Shown piece after piece: positions 1 through 8,834 of a stretch of DNA of 64,000 nt. The notes beneath the pieces were generated by a model, which had not been told where the DNA came from, made no database searches, and worked only from the letters and a program-made list of their open reading frames with translations. The number at the start of each line of letters is the position of its first letter. Within the stretch, counting starts at the first letter, position 1. A program made the position numbers and the translations under genes. Source of the DNA: Thioalkalivibrio sp. ALJ7 (GTDB lineage: Bacteria > Pseudomonadota > Gammaproteobacteria > Ectothiorhodospirales > Ectothiorhodospiraceae). The stretch lies in the NCBI RefSeq assembly GCF_000376865.1, contig NZ_AQXQ01000011.1:186001-250000 (forward strand), written 5' to 3'.

Positions 1-1422
1 TACGAAGCCGATTCGCGCGTCTTTGTGAACACCCAGTCCGTTCTGGACCCCCTGTTACGCGGTATGACGGTGCGCCCTGACACCGAGCAGCGACTGCGGA
101 TGATCACCAGCACGCTTCTTAGCCGCGACAACCTGGAACAGATCGCGCGCGACAGCGATCTTGATGTGCTTATCGGCAATTCCAGCCTGGATGCCCATGT
201 CTCACTGCTGCGCTCGGGCCTGACCCTGGAGGGCGGACAGCGCGACAACATCTATCGGGTCAGCTTCCGCCATCACAACCCCGACGTGGCTCATCAGGTC
301 GTGCGTGAGACGGTCAATCTGTTCATGGAGCGGGGGATGGGGGATTCGCGTCTGGACCTGACCACGTCCCAGCAGTTCATCGAGCGTCAGTTGGAAAGTT
401 ACGAGCGTCAGTTGCAGGAGAAAGAGGAAGAGATCGAGCAGTTCAAGCGCGATAACGCTCGTTTCCTCAGCGGCGATGGCAACTTCTACAGCCGCTTGGA
501 GCGCGCCCGAGAACAATTGCGTCAGGTACGTCTGCAGGAGCGCGAGGCCCAGAGCCGCCTTCAGACTTTGCAACGCCGTGCCGCGGAGAGTTCTGGGCCT
601 GCCGCAGTGGCGCGTTATCAGAACCCGGAGCTCGACCGGCGTATCAACGACATGCAGGAAAACCTGGACGCCATGCGTCAGCGTTTTACCGACGAGCACC
701 CGGACGTGGTCTCGACTCGGAGAATCCTGAATGAACTGGAAGAACGTCGGGAGCGTGAAGCCGCTGAGTACGCACGGAATCCGAGCACGATCCAGATGCC
801 GGGGTCGGGAGGCAGCGATCCGTTGGAGGTCGCCATCACCGAGACGCAGAGCGAACTCGCGTCGCTGCGTACACGCGTTCAGGATTTCGAGGAACGCGTG
901 GAAACGTTGGAAGGGGACGTCGATCGGGCACCGGCCGTGGAGTCCGAACTGACTTCGCTGACACGTAATTACGACGTCCTGCGCGATTCGTACCGTCAGC
1001 TCCAGAACCGTCGCGAGCAGGCGGTCATGTCCGGAGAGGTCGAGATGCAGACTGACTCGGTGGACTTCCGTGTCCTCGAGCCACCGCGGCGTCCGAGTGC
1101 GCCGGCCTCGCCCGACCGACCCTTGCTGGCCACGGGAATCCTGTTGTTGGGTCTGGGGGCCGGCACCGGCTTTGCTTTTCTGCTCTCCCAGATGCGTCGC
1201 ACGGTGGGCGATAGCCGCCAGCTGGCTGAGGTCACGGGGCGTCCGGTCCTGGGGACGGTGTCGCGGGTGCGTACATCCAATCACCGGCGGCGGCGTTTCT
1301 CGGAGCTTGTGTTCTTCGCGCTGGGGGTAGGCAGTCTGTTATTGGTTTTTGCTGCAGTGATGACCCTTTACCTAACCGGTTCGGCGAATGTGATCGATGA
1401 CCTGATTCGGGTGTTGCGATGA
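1..1422 (+). CDS. XrtA-system polysaccharide chain-length determinant (Wzz/GNVR type), 5' partial
   Basis: The reading frame is open from base 1, so the true start and the N-terminal membrane segment lie outside the window. About 473 residues remain. The central part (roughly residues 130-320) is rich in E, Q and R and predicts a long coiled coil, as in Wzz/BY-kinase adaptor proteins. Near the C-terminus are a Pro-rich stretch (EPPRRPSAPASP) and two hydrophobic segments, one starting LLATGILLLGLGAG and one in the last 40 residues. Family knowledge: such inner-membrane proteins set polymer length and activate the partner tyrosine kinase, encoded next at 1523. The 100 bp to that gene show no terminator. 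Membership of the XrtA-specific branch rests on the seven following genes. Confidence 0.9.
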   Translation, partial: YEADSRVFVNTQSVLDPLLRGMTVRPDTEQRLRMITSTLLSRDNLEQIARDSDLDVLIGNSSLDAHVSLLRSGLTLEGGQRDNIYRVSFRHHNPDVAHQVVRETVNLFMERGMGDSRLDLTTSQQFIERQLESYERQLQEKEEEIEQFKRDNARFLSGDGNFYSRLERAREQLRQVRLQEREAQSRLQTLQRRAAESSGPAAVARYQNPELDRRINDMQENLDAMRQRFTDEHPDVVSTRRILNELEERREREAAEYARNPSTIQMPGSGGSDPLEVAITETQSELASLRTRVQDFEERVETLEGDVDRAPAVESELTSLTRNYDVLRDSYRQLQNRREQAVMSGEVEMQTDSVDFRVLEPPRRPSAPASPDRPLLATGILLLGLGAGTGFAFLLSQMRRTVGDSRQLAEVTGRPVLGTVSRVRTSNHRRRRFSELVFFALGVGSLLLVFAAVMTLYLTGSANVIDDLIRVLR

Positions 1423-1522
1423 ACGCAGTGCCATACAGAGGACTGTGGTCGGCCAGGTCAGACGATGAGTTTGGCAGTGGCTGCGAGCGCCGCGACTCGC
1501 AAACGACGCTGAGAGGCGCCGC

Positions 1523-2398
1523 ATGAGCATTATCGAAAAGGCACTCGACAAGAACCGGGCACGTCCGGACAAGGCTCGGATCGAAACGTCTACCCAAGAG
1601 GCTGAACAGGCCTCCGCCCCGAAGGTCCCCCGCTCGCGTGAGGCGCATATCGACTTTGCCTGGTTGCGCAAGCAGGGGATTGTCGTTCCGGGGGAAGGGC
1701 GCACGTCGGCGGCGGAGGAGTTCCGCATGATGAAGCGGCCGCTGCTGAACAATGCCTTCGGGCGGCACACGGCGATGAAGGTGCCCAAGGGCCGCCTGAT
1801 CATGGTGACCAGTGCGCTACCCGGTGAGGGCAAGACCTTTACCTCGACCAACCTGGCGCTCAGCATTGCCATGGAGGTGGACCGGACCGTTCTGCTCGTC
1901 GATTCCGATGTGGCGCGGCCGGCGATCCCCCGCACGATGGGGTTCCAGGCGGACCGCGGTCTGATGGATGTCCTGACCGACCCCAATCTCGATATTCCGG
2001 ATGTCCTGTTGCGCACCAATGTGGAGGGCCTGACGGTGCTTCCGGCGGGTCGCCCCCACGGACGCTCCACCGAGATCCTGGCCAGCGATGCCATGATGCG
2101 GTTGATCGATGATCTCCACGAGCGGTATGACGACCGGATCATCCTGTTCGATTCCCCTCCTCTTCTGGCCACCAGTGAGCCTGGGGTCCTCGCTCATCAC
2201 ATGGGCCAGGTTGTCATGGTCGTGGATGCCGATACGACGCCCGCATCTTCTGTGGAACGGGCGATGGATCAGCTGCAGTCATGCGATGTGGTGCTGTCGA
2301 TGCTCAACCGGGCGGCCCCGTCGCCGGGTATGGGCTATGCCGGCGGTTACTACTACGGGGGGCGGGATCATGAAATGGATGCGCGTGAACAGGCCTGA
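1523..2398 (+). CDS. XrtA-associated tyrosine autokinase (BY-kinase, CpsD/Wzc-like)
   Basis: 291 aa cytoplasmic kinase. Walker A is SALPGEGKT at residues 97-105, Walker A' is VLLVDSDVARP at about 123-133, and Walker B is IILFDSPP. The C-terminus has the expected tyrosine cluster (GYAGGYYYGG), the likely autophosphorylation site. The N-terminus begins MSIIEKALDK, typical of the PEP-CTERM-locus kinases. ATG at 1523 follows a GAGAGG motif. BY-kinases cycle between phosphorylated and dephosphorylated states to control polymer length with a Wzz partner, here the upstream gene. No stand-alone Wzb-type phosphatase gene is present; the phosphatase domain encoded at 24032-25846 is a possible partner (inference). 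Confidence 0.92.
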   Translation: MSIIEKALDKNRARPDKARIETSTQEAEQASAPKVPRSREAHIDFAWLRKQGIVVPGEGRTSAAEEFRMMKRPLLNNAFGRHTAMKVPKGRLIMVTSALPGEGKTFTSTNLALSIAMEVDRTVLLVDSDVARPAIPRTMGFQADRGLMDVLTDPNLDIPDVLLRTNVEGLTVLPAGRPHGRSTEILASDAMMRLIDDLHERYDDRIILFDSPPLLATSEPGVLAHHMGQVVMVVDADTTPASSVERAMDQLQSCDVVLSMLNRAAPSPGMGYAGGYYYGGRDHEMDAREQA

Positions 2399-3890
2399 GA
2401 CCACCCTGGGGTTAGGCGAACATGGCGTGCTGCGGGCGGGTTCGTGGTTCGTTGTGCTCGGCCTGGTGGCAACACCAGCGCTTGCCAGTGACTGGGAGAT
2501 CACGCCGCGAGTGAGCGTCTCCGCCGAGGTCACCGACAACGTCCTCCTGGCCCCGCGCGGGCAAGAGGAGTCGGACCTGATCGGCACGGTCCGCCCTGGT
2601 ATTTCCCTGCGTCGGGATGGCCCGACCATGGATACTCGGATCGACTATAGCCTGAACTCCCGTCGCTACTTGAACGAGTCGCGCGAAGACCGCGCGACCC
2701 ATTCCTTGCGTGCTCGCAACGACTGGGAGATTGTTCCCGATACGCTGTTCCTCGAGGCTCGCGCTACCCGTACCGAAAACGCCGCTTCGCTATTGGGCCC
2801 CGTCGGCATCGGGGCTAGCACGCCCCGTGATAATTTGCAGGAAACCACTCGCTACAGCATTTCGCCGGTATTGCGCACGCGTTACGGCAGCTTTGCCAAT
2901 CAGGAAATCCGATATACCTACGACGAGATTCGCTACCACCGAAGTGATCGCAACAATAGCGATGCCCATCGCGCCGAATACACCCTTGATAGTGGTGCCG
3001 CCTTCAATCGGCCGTTTTGGCAGCTCGCGGCGTTCTACGAAAAGGAACGTTACGAGGATGGTGTCGAAGGCGAGTTTAGTCAGATTAGTGCCACGGCGGG
3101 CTATCGCTTTGGCCGCTCATTGCGGTTGTTTGGCACGGTCGGGGAGGAGTTCAACGACTATGCCACGACCCGCGACGACGACGATGGCGGTTTCTGGGAG
3201 GTCGGTGCTGGCTGGGCGCCGACCCGAGTGACCAACATTGAGGCGCGCTACGGCGAGCGCTTTTTCGGCAAGACCCGCGCGCTGTCTGTGGATCATCGAA
3301 GCCGCCGCGCAAGCTACCGCGTCAGCTATAACGAGGGCATCGGTTCTACGCGTGACCGGCGTGGTGCCCAGTTCGATGTCCTGGCGGAGCAACTGGGAAC
3401 GACGGTCGACGACCTGTTCGATCAGTTCACCTTGGATGAGATTAGCTTCTTGCTAGCGCTCGCCGGCCTGACCGACGAGGCCCTGGTCGAAGACTACTTT
3501 TTCACTCAGACGTGGCGTGCCTCCTGGCGCTATGACACAGGGCGCAGCGTATTCGGCGTCAATGCCTTTCAGACTCAGCGCGAGTCAGAGATTCGCAGTG
3601 GTTTCGGCCTGTTCGAGGACAACAATCGTCGGACTGGAGTCAACGCTTCCTGGCAGTGGCGCTACGGGCCGCGCACGACTACGGAACTGGCGACGGGTTA
3701 TACCCGGACCCGTTTTCTCGGAACCGACCGCGAGGATGATCGCTGGTACCTGCGGGCGGGCGTCACGCGCGAGATCACTCCCGATCTGAGCGCGCGACTG
3801 TCCTACCGCCACCAGCGGCAAGACTCGGACAGTGCGGCCAACGAGTACCGAGAGAATTCCATCATCGGCACCCTGACCAAGGAATTCTAG
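2370..3890 (+). CDS. XrtA-associated outer-membrane beta-barrel protein (TIGR03016-like)
   Basis: 506 aa from ATG 2370, overlapping the kinase end by 29 bp and so probably translationally coupled. The frame is open further upstream, but residues from 2370 give a signal peptide (hydrophobic WFVVLGLVATPALA, cleavage after ALA), which fixes the start. The mature part is almost all amphipathic strands rich in Y, R, T and D, alternating with short turns. It ends in a phenylalanine (TLTKEF), the usual C-terminal signature of outer-membrane barrels. Members of this family sit in XrtA loci between the kinase and the ExeA-like ATPase. An export-channel or polymer-handling role is inferred from position only. 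Confidence 0.85.
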   Translation: MKWMRVNRPETTLGLGEHGVLRAGSWFVVLGLVATPALASDWEITPRVSVSAEVTDNVLLAPRGQEESDLIGTVRPGISLRRDGPTMDTRIDYSLNSRRYLNESREDRATHSLRARNDWEIVPDTLFLEARATRTENAASLLGPVGIGASTPRDNLQETTRYSISPVLRTRYGSFANQEIRYTYDEIRYHRSDRNNSDAHRAEYTLDSGAAFNRPFWQLAAFYEKERYEDGVEGEFSQISATAGYRFGRSLRLFGTVGEEFNDYATTRDDDDGGFWEVGAGWAPTRVTNIEARYGERFFGKTRALSVDHRSRRASYRVSYNEGIGSTRDRRGAQFDVLAEQLGTTVDDLFDQFTLDEISFLLALAGLTDEALVEDYFFTQTWRASWRYDTGRSVFGVNAFQTQRESEIRSGFGLFEDNNRRTGVNASWQWRYGPRTTTELATGYTRTRFLGTDREDDRWYLRAGVTREITPDLSARLSYRHQRQDSDSAANEYRENSIIGTLTKEF

Positions 3891-3892
3891 CC

Positions 3893-4972
3893 ATGTACGA
3901 AGAATTCTACGGACTGGAAGCTCGCCCCTTCGCACTGAGCCCTGACCCGCGGTTTTATTACGCGAGCAAGGGCCACAGCCGCGCGATGGCCTATCTCGAA
4001 TATGGGGTGCAGTTGGAGGAAGGCTTCATTGTCATCACCGGGGAGATCGGTGCCGGCAAGACCACGCTGGTACGCAGCCTGTTCCAGATGCTTGATGACA
4101 AACCGCTGGTGGCGGCACAGCTCGTCAGCACACAACTGGACGCCGAGGACCTCTTGCGCTCGGTTTGCCTCGCATTCGGGTTGGATGATGCCCCCAACCA
4201 CAAGGCCGGCCAGCTGCGGCGCCTTGAAGCCTTTCTAAAGGATACGCGCGCCCGTGGGCAACGGGCGCTCCTGGTGGTGGACGAAGCGCAGAACCTCGGC
4301 CCGGATGCGGTCGAGGAGTTGCGCATGCTGTCGAACTTTCAGGGAGACGATGGCCCTCTGCTGCAAAGTTTTCTCCTCGGCCAGCCCGAATTTCGGCGTC
4401 TGCTGCGCAGCGAGAACATGCAGCAGTTGCGCCAGCGGGTGATCGCGACCTACCACCTGGGCCCGATGGATGAGGACGATACCCGTGCCTACATCGAACA
4501 CCGGCTCACCCGGGTGGGTTGGGAGCATTGCCCGGAGTTCGCCGACGACATCTGGCCACGCATCCACGAATACACCAGCGGTATCCCGCGCAAGGTGAAT
4601 ACCTTCTGCGATCGCCTGCTGTTAATGGGCTACCTGGAAGAACGCACCCATCTGGATGGCGCCCATGCCCAAGTCGTGATCGACGAGATTGAGGAAGATC
4701 TGGGGCAGGATCCACTGGAAGAGGCCGCGCCACCCACTGCAACCACCGAGCGTTCGGCGGATGAGGAAAAGGAACTGGAGAACGGCGAAGGCCGCGTCGA
4801 GGACCGCTTGGCGCTGGTCCGTATTGAACAGGACATTGAGGCATTGCATGAGCGGTTGAATCGGATCGAGCGCAATATCTCGATCAGCTTCCGTTTGTCG
4901 CAGGAAGTCCTCGAAACGCTGCGTGACCAGTACGACCTGGAGCCTCCGCGCGGCACCGGGACCGGGCATTAG
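3893..4972 (+). CDS. XrtA-associated ATPase (ExeA-like, AAA)
   Basis: 359 aa, starting 2 bp after the barrel gene's stop. It begins MYEEFYGLEARPFALSPDPRF, typical of ExeA/GspA-like ATPases. Walker A is GEIGAGKTT at residues 50-58 and Walker B is LLVVDEAQNL near 130. A sensor region follows (LGQPEFRRLL, then RQRVIATYHLGPM). The C-terminal 90 residues are acidic and then predict a coiled coil. Family members (TIGR03015 type) are constant parts of XrtA exopolysaccharide loci. The likely role is powering assembly or export at the inner membrane. The exact substrate is unknown. Confidence 0.9.
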   Translation: MYEEFYGLEARPFALSPDPRFYYASKGHSRAMAYLEYGVQLEEGFIVITGEIGAGKTTLVRSLFQMLDDKPLVAAQLVSTQLDAEDLLRSVCLAFGLDDAPNHKAGQLRRLEAFLKDTRARGQRALLVVDEAQNLGPDAVEELRMLSNFQGDDGPLLQSFLLGQPEFRRLLRSENMQQLRQRVIATYHLGPMDEDDTRAYIEHRLTRVGWEHCPEFADDIWPRIHEYTSGIPRKVNTFCDRLLLMGYLEERTHLDGAHAQVVIDEIEEDLGQDPLEEAAPPTATTERSADEEKELENGEGRVEDRLALVRIEQDIEALHERLNRIERNISISFRLSQEVLETLRDQYDLEPPRGTGTGH

Positions 4973-4986
4973 GGAGCGGCTACGTC

Positions 4987-5898
4987 ATGTCATCCGCCCC
5001 AGCCCGTGCGCCGATGAAGCATGCACTCACGGTCGACGTCGAGGATTACTTTCAGGTTTCCGCCCTGGCCCCGCAGATCCCGAGGGACTCCTGGGATGGA
5101 CGCGAGTGCCGGATTGAACGCAATCTTGATCGGATCCTTGACCTGTTTGATCGCCGCGGTGCTTATGCCACCTTTTTTACTTTGGGCTGGATCGCCGAGC
5201 GTTACCCGAAGGCTATTCGGCGCATCGTCGAGGCGGGTCATGAGCTGGCCAGCCACGGCTACGGTCACCAGCGCGTAACCGATCTCACGCCTGAAGCATT
5301 CCGCGCCGACGTGATCCGCGCGCGCGGGTTGCTTGAGGACCTTTCCGGGTCCCCTATCCGGGGCTATCGCGCACCCAGTTTTTCCATTGGTGCCGACAAC
5401 CTCTGGGCGCTCGAGATTCTGGACGAGACAGGGCACGACTACAGCTCAAGCATTTACCCGGTCCGCCACGATCACTACGGGATGCCGAGCGCCCCCCGCG
5501 AGCCCCATCGTCCACTGGACGGAGGCATCCTGGAACTCCCGCCAGCGACACTGCGCATGGCCGGCCGAAATCTGCCGGCGGCTGGCGGCGGCTACTTCCG
5601 GCTCCTTCCCTACTCCATCTCGCGACGGGCCCTGCAGCGGATCGAGCGGGTCGATGCGATGCCTGCAGTGTTCTATTTCCACCCTTGGGAGATCGACCCC
5701 GGCCAGCCGCGTATTTCCGGCGTTACCGCCAAGACGCGTTTCCGGCACTACGTGAACCTGCACCGTATGGAGGCGCGTCTGGATCGCCTGTTGCAGGACT
5801 TCCGATGGGATCGAATGGATCGGGTATTCGCCGTCCCCCTCGATTTGCGGGCACCTGTTTTGACCTCCTCGGAGGGCGATCGTGTATCAGTCGCCTGA
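4987..5898 (+). CDS. XrtA-system polysaccharide deacetylase (NodB-like)
   Basis: 303 aa. The N-terminal signature HALTVDVEDYFQVSAL carries the catalytic Asp pair of the XrtA-specific deacetylase branch (TIGR03006 type). SHGYGHQ supplies the metal-binding histidines, and RGYRAPSFS and FYFHPWEID are the conserved motifs 3 and 5. No signal peptide is seen, so a cytoplasmic or membrane-associated site is likely. It would remove N-acetyl groups from the growing polysaccharide (family knowledge). It starts 14 bp after the ATPase gene and its end overlaps the next gene by 17 bp. Confidence 0.9.
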   Translation: MSSAPARAPMKHALTVDVEDYFQVSALAPQIPRDSWDGRECRIERNLDRILDLFDRRGAYATFFTLGWIAERYPKAIRRIVEAGHELASHGYGHQRVTDLTPEAFRADVIRARGLLEDLSGSPIRGYRAPSFSIGADNLWALEILDETGHDYSSSIYPVRHDHYGMPSAPREPHRPLDGGILELPPATLRMAGRNLPAAGGGYFRLLPYSISRRALQRIERVDAMPAVFYFHPWEIDPGQPRISGVTAKTRFRHYVNLHRMEARLDRLLQDFRWDRMDRVFAVPLDLRAPVLTSSEGDRVSVA

Positions 5899-6955
5899 AG
5901 ACCAGGAACGGATAACGGGCGCGCTGCGCATCCAGGTTCGCACACTCGATTCGACCGGCCATGCGCGCTGGGATGCCTTCGTCGATGACTGCCCGCAGGC
6001 TACGTTCTTCCACCGCGCCGGCTGGGCAACAGTCATGCAGCGCGCGTTCGGGCATCCCGTCTGGTTTCTTTATGCGGAGCAGGGCGGGGATGTTCAGGGC
6101 GTGCTGCCGCTGGTCCGCGTGCGGTCGCGTCTGTTCGGCGACGCCCTGGCTTCGATCCCGTTTGGTGTTTATGGCGGCATTGCCGCGCAGACTCCAGAGG
6201 CCTTCGAGGCCCTGGACCGGCGCGCCCGGTCACTTGCCGAGGAGTTGCAGGTCGATTACCTGGAATACCGCCATCTGGAGCCGCAGTATCCCGACCGGCC
6301 AACCAAGAACGATCTGTACTTCACCTTCCGCAAGGTGATGGAGCCCGAGGTCGAGGCCAACATGAATGCGATTCCCCGCAAGCAGCGCCGCATGGTGCGC
6401 AAGGGAATCAAGGCAGGTCTGACGAGCGAGTTCGAGCCCGATATCGAGCGCTTCTATCCAATCTTCGCGTCCAACGTGCGGCGTATGGGGACCCCGGTCT
6501 TCAGCCGACACTACTTCGAGACTTTGCTCGCCGTGTTTGGCGAGGAATGCAGAGTGCTCACGGCGTTGCACGACGGTGACCCGGTCGCTAGCGTCGTGAC
6601 CTTCTACTTCCGTGACGAGGTACTTCCATACTACGGCGCAGGTACGCCCGAAGCGCGCCAGGTCGCGGGCTATGACTTCCTCTACTGGGAGCTGATGCGC
6701 CGCGCCTGTGAGGACGGATACCGTATATACGACTTCGGTCGCAGCAAGCGTGATACCGGATCGTTCAGTTTCAAGAAGAACTGGGGCTTCGAGCCGCTGC
6801 CGCTGTACTACGAGTATCACCTGGTGCGCGCGCGAGAGATGCCCGACGTAAACCCGCTCAACCCCAAGTACCGCTACTTCATCAAGGCCTGGCAGCACCT
6901 GCCACTGCCCGTCGCCAACTGGCTCGGCCCCAAGCTCTCCCGCTCCCTCGGTTGA
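5882..6955 (+). CDS. XrtA-associated FemAB-like acyltransferase
   Basis: 357 aa from GTG 5882, overlapping the deacetylase gene by 17 bp. FemAB/GNAT-fold protein: the C-terminal half contains IPRKQRRMVRKGIKAGL, YYGAGTPEAR, YDFLYWELMRRA and DFGRSKRDTGSFSFKKNWGF, the core of the TIGR03019-like XrtA branch. FemAB enzymes transfer aminoacyl groups from aminoacyl-tRNA; the XrtA members may acylate the deacetylated sugar made by the preceding enzyme (inference). A repeat unit and the GxxExxY gene follow before the operon resumes at 7599. Confidence 0.9.
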   Translation: MYQSPEDQERITGALRIQVRTLDSTGHARWDAFVDDCPQATFFHRAGWATVMQRAFGHPVWFLYAEQGGDVQGVLPLVRVRSRLFGDALASIPFGVYGGIAAQTPEAFEALDRRARSLAEELQVDYLEYRHLEPQYPDRPTKNDLYFTFRKVMEPEVEANMNAIPRKQRRMVRKGIKAGLTSEFEPDIERFYPIFASNVRRMGTPVFSRHYFETLLAVFGEECRVLTALHDGDPVASVVTFYFRDEVLPYYGAGTPEARQVAGYDFLYWELMRRACEDGYRIYDFGRSKRDTGSFSFKKNWGFEPLPLYYEYHLVRAREMPDVNPLNPKYRYFIKAWQHLPLPVANWLGPKLSRSLG

Positions 6956-6993
6956 AGAGCCTTTCCAGCACCGCGGCCATAGAGAACACCGAG

Positions 6994-7598
6994 CAGGTCA
7001 AGGTCAGGGGCGGATTTACCACGAAGAACACGAAGACACGAAGGAATGCCAAGGCAAGTTCAAATGCAGCGCTGGGCTTGTCACCGGGGCCACGGGGCGC
7101 ACGGAGAGCGGCTACTGCAAGAGCGGGTTGACCGCGAAGACACAAAGGGAAACCAGCAAGTGACTATGGGGAAGAAATGGAATTCGACCCGCTATCGAAG
7201 AAGGCCATTGGATTGGCGATTGAGGTACATCGCGAGCTTGGGCCGGGGCTCTTGGAGTCGGTTTACGAGAAATGCCTAGTGCACGAAATGCTGGAATCCG
7301 ATCTGTACTGCGTCTCTCAGGTTCCGATACCGGTCACGTACAAAGGGCAGGAGCTGGATTGTGGCTACCGTATCGACATTCTTGTCGAGGACAGACTGAT
7401 GCTGGAGCTGAAAAGCGTGGACGCCCTGCAAAGGATTCACGAGGCCCAAACCCTCACATACATGAAACTCGCCAATATCTCGCAAGCCCTGCTGATAAAT
7501 TTCAACAGTGTGCGCCTCAAGGATGGCCTCAAACGACTGGTCCTTTGAATTGAATGTCCTTCTTCGTGCCTTAGTGAGCTTCGTGGTGAACACGCCCT
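6994..7598. repeat. Nested inverted-repeat unit U1 enclosing the GxxExxY gene
   Basis: The left arm (about 6994-7052) reads GGTCAAGGTCAGG, then TTTACCACGAAGAACACG and ACACGAAGG. A second, degenerate arm (about 7129-7160) has CGCGAAGACACAAAGGGAAA. The right arm (about 7555-7595) is the complement type: TTCTTCGTGCC, then GAGCTTCGTGGTGAACACG. Five further units (U2-U6) carry the same arms. U1 differs in lying between two co-directional operon genes and in holding a complete ORF. It also explains the 640 bp break in an otherwise gap-free XrtA operon. No target duplication was recognised. Confidence 0.75.
7177..7548 (+). CDS. GxxExxY family protein (PD-(D/E)XK-nuclease-like)
   Basis: 123 aa. The name-giving motif is at residues 23-34 (GPGLLESVYEKC), followed by YKGQELDCGYRIDILVEDR and LELKSVD. 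The Asp and the E-L-K triad match a PD-(D/E)XK nuclease core, and AQTLTYMKL and LLINFNSVRLKDGLKRLV complete the family pattern. Full length and intact. ATG 7177 follows GGGGAAG. It lies inside repeat unit U1 in the middle of the XrtA operon. Nothing links it to polysaccharide synthesis; a role with the surrounding repeat is inferred from location. No biochemical function is known to me for the family. Confidence 0.88.
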   Translation: MEFDPLSKKAIGLAIEVHRELGPGLLESVYEKCLVHEMLESDLYCVSQVPIPVTYKGQELDCGYRIDILVEDRLMLELKSVDALQRIHEAQTLTYMKLANISQALLINFNSVRLKDGLKRLVL

Positions 7599-8834
7599 AT
7601 GGATGATCTTTTATATCTGGTGCATCGGATTCCGTGGCCGCCGAACAAGGGCGACAAGATCCGTTCGCATCACATCCTGCGCTATCTGACGCAGCACTAC
7701 CGTGTGCACCTGGGCACCTTCGTCGACGATCCCGATGACCTCGTGCATACGGCCGAGGTCGAGGGACTGTGTGCCAGCACCTGCATCCGTCCTCTGGATA
7801 GCCGGCGCGCCCGGCTGCGGGCGCTGGGAGGGCTCGCGACCGGCGCGCCGCTGACGCTGCCGTGGTATCGCGACCGGGGTCTACAGCGCTGGGTCGACGA
7901 CACCATTGAGCGTCATTCCATCTCGCGGGCGCTGATCTTTTCTTCCGCTATGAGCCAGTACCTGGAGCGCCATCCGGGGGTCGTTCAGGTCACCGACTTT
8001 GTGGATGTCGATTCGGATAAGTGGACCCAGTACGCCGCGACCCGGCCCTGGCCTTTGAGCGCGATCTATCGCCGGGAGGGGCGCCGCTTGCTAGCCTACG
8101 AACGCCGGCAAGCCGCCCGTAGCTCGGCCAGCCTGTTTGTCTCGCCCGATGAGGCCGAAGCATTTCGCGAGCGTGCACCCGAGAGTGCGGAGCGTATTCA
8201 CGCCATGAACAATGGGGTCGACCATGCGCATTTCGCGCCGGACCGGGTACCGGCCCACAATCCCTACCCTCCCTACAGCCGCGTGATGGTGTTCAGCGGA
8301 GCCATGGACTACTGGCCCAATGTCGATGTCGTAGTGTGGTTTGCCCGCGAGGTGTTCCCGGAAATCCGTGTTCAGGAACCACATGCGTTGTTCTACATCG
8401 TGGGCAGTCGACCGGCCCCGGCAGTGACCGAACTTGGGCGCCTGCCTGGGGTGATGGTCACCGGTTTTGTCGAGGACATGCGTGCCTGGATCGGACATGC
8501 CGACCTGGCCGTGGCCCCGCTGCGTATCGCCCGCGGGGTGCAGAACAAGGTCCTGGAGGCCATGGCGCTGGCGCGCCCGGTCGTGGCCTCGCCACAGGCC
8601 CTGGAGGGCCTTTCCGCGCAGCGTGAGCAGGAGGTGATCGAGGCCCCTGCCGAACCCGCAGCCTTTGCCCGTGCGGTGCTGCGGGGACTCGCAGAAGGTC
8701 CGTCGGAGCGCGGCGAGCGCGCCCGCAAACGGGTCGAAACCGATTACGACTGGGCCCGCAATCTGGCGCGGCTCGACGGCTACCTGCAGGGACCCGTGGC
8801 ATCCACTGCGGCCCCCAGTATGGAGACGACATGA
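7599..8834 (+). CDS. XrtA-associated glycosyltransferase (TIGR03087-like, GT-B)
   Basis: 411 aa. Begins MDDLLYLVHRIPWPPNKGDKIR, the strongly conserved N-terminus of the PEP-CTERM-locus transferase family. The C-terminal GT4-like domain includes VFSGAMDYWPNVDVV, FYIVGSRPAP, VTGFVEDMRAWI and VLEAMALARPVVAS. It would transfer a sugar from an activated donor onto the lipid-linked repeat unit at the cytoplasmic face. The ATG lies only a few bases after the right arm of U1, so the insertion replaced the normal intergenic region. It overlaps exosortase A by 4 bp (ATGA). Confidence 0.92.
   Translation: MDDLLYLVHRIPWPPNKGDKIRSHHILRYLTQHYRVHLGTFVDDPDDLVHTAEVEGLCASTCIRPLDSRRARLRALGGLATGAPLTLPWYRDRGLQRWVDDTIERHSISRALIFSSAMSQYLERHPGVVQVTDFVDVDSDKWTQYAATRPWPLSAIYRREGRRLLAYERRQAARSSASLFVSPDEAEAFRERAPESAERIHAMNNGVDHAHFAPDRVPAHNPYPPYSRVMVFSGAMDYWPNVDVVVWFAREVFPEIRVQEPHALFYIVGSRPAPAVTELGRLPGVMVTGFVEDMRAWIGHADLAVAPLRIARGVQNKVLEAMALARPVVASPQALEGLSAQREQEVIEAPAEPAAFARAVLRGLAEGPSERGERARKRVETDYDWARNLARLDGYLQGPVASTAAPSMETT

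Noticed and set aside
25-1422. Taking the first start codon inside the window as the start of the chain-length gene
   Set aside because: The frame is open from base 1 without a stop, and the expected N-terminal membrane segment is missing, so the gene is cut by the window edge.
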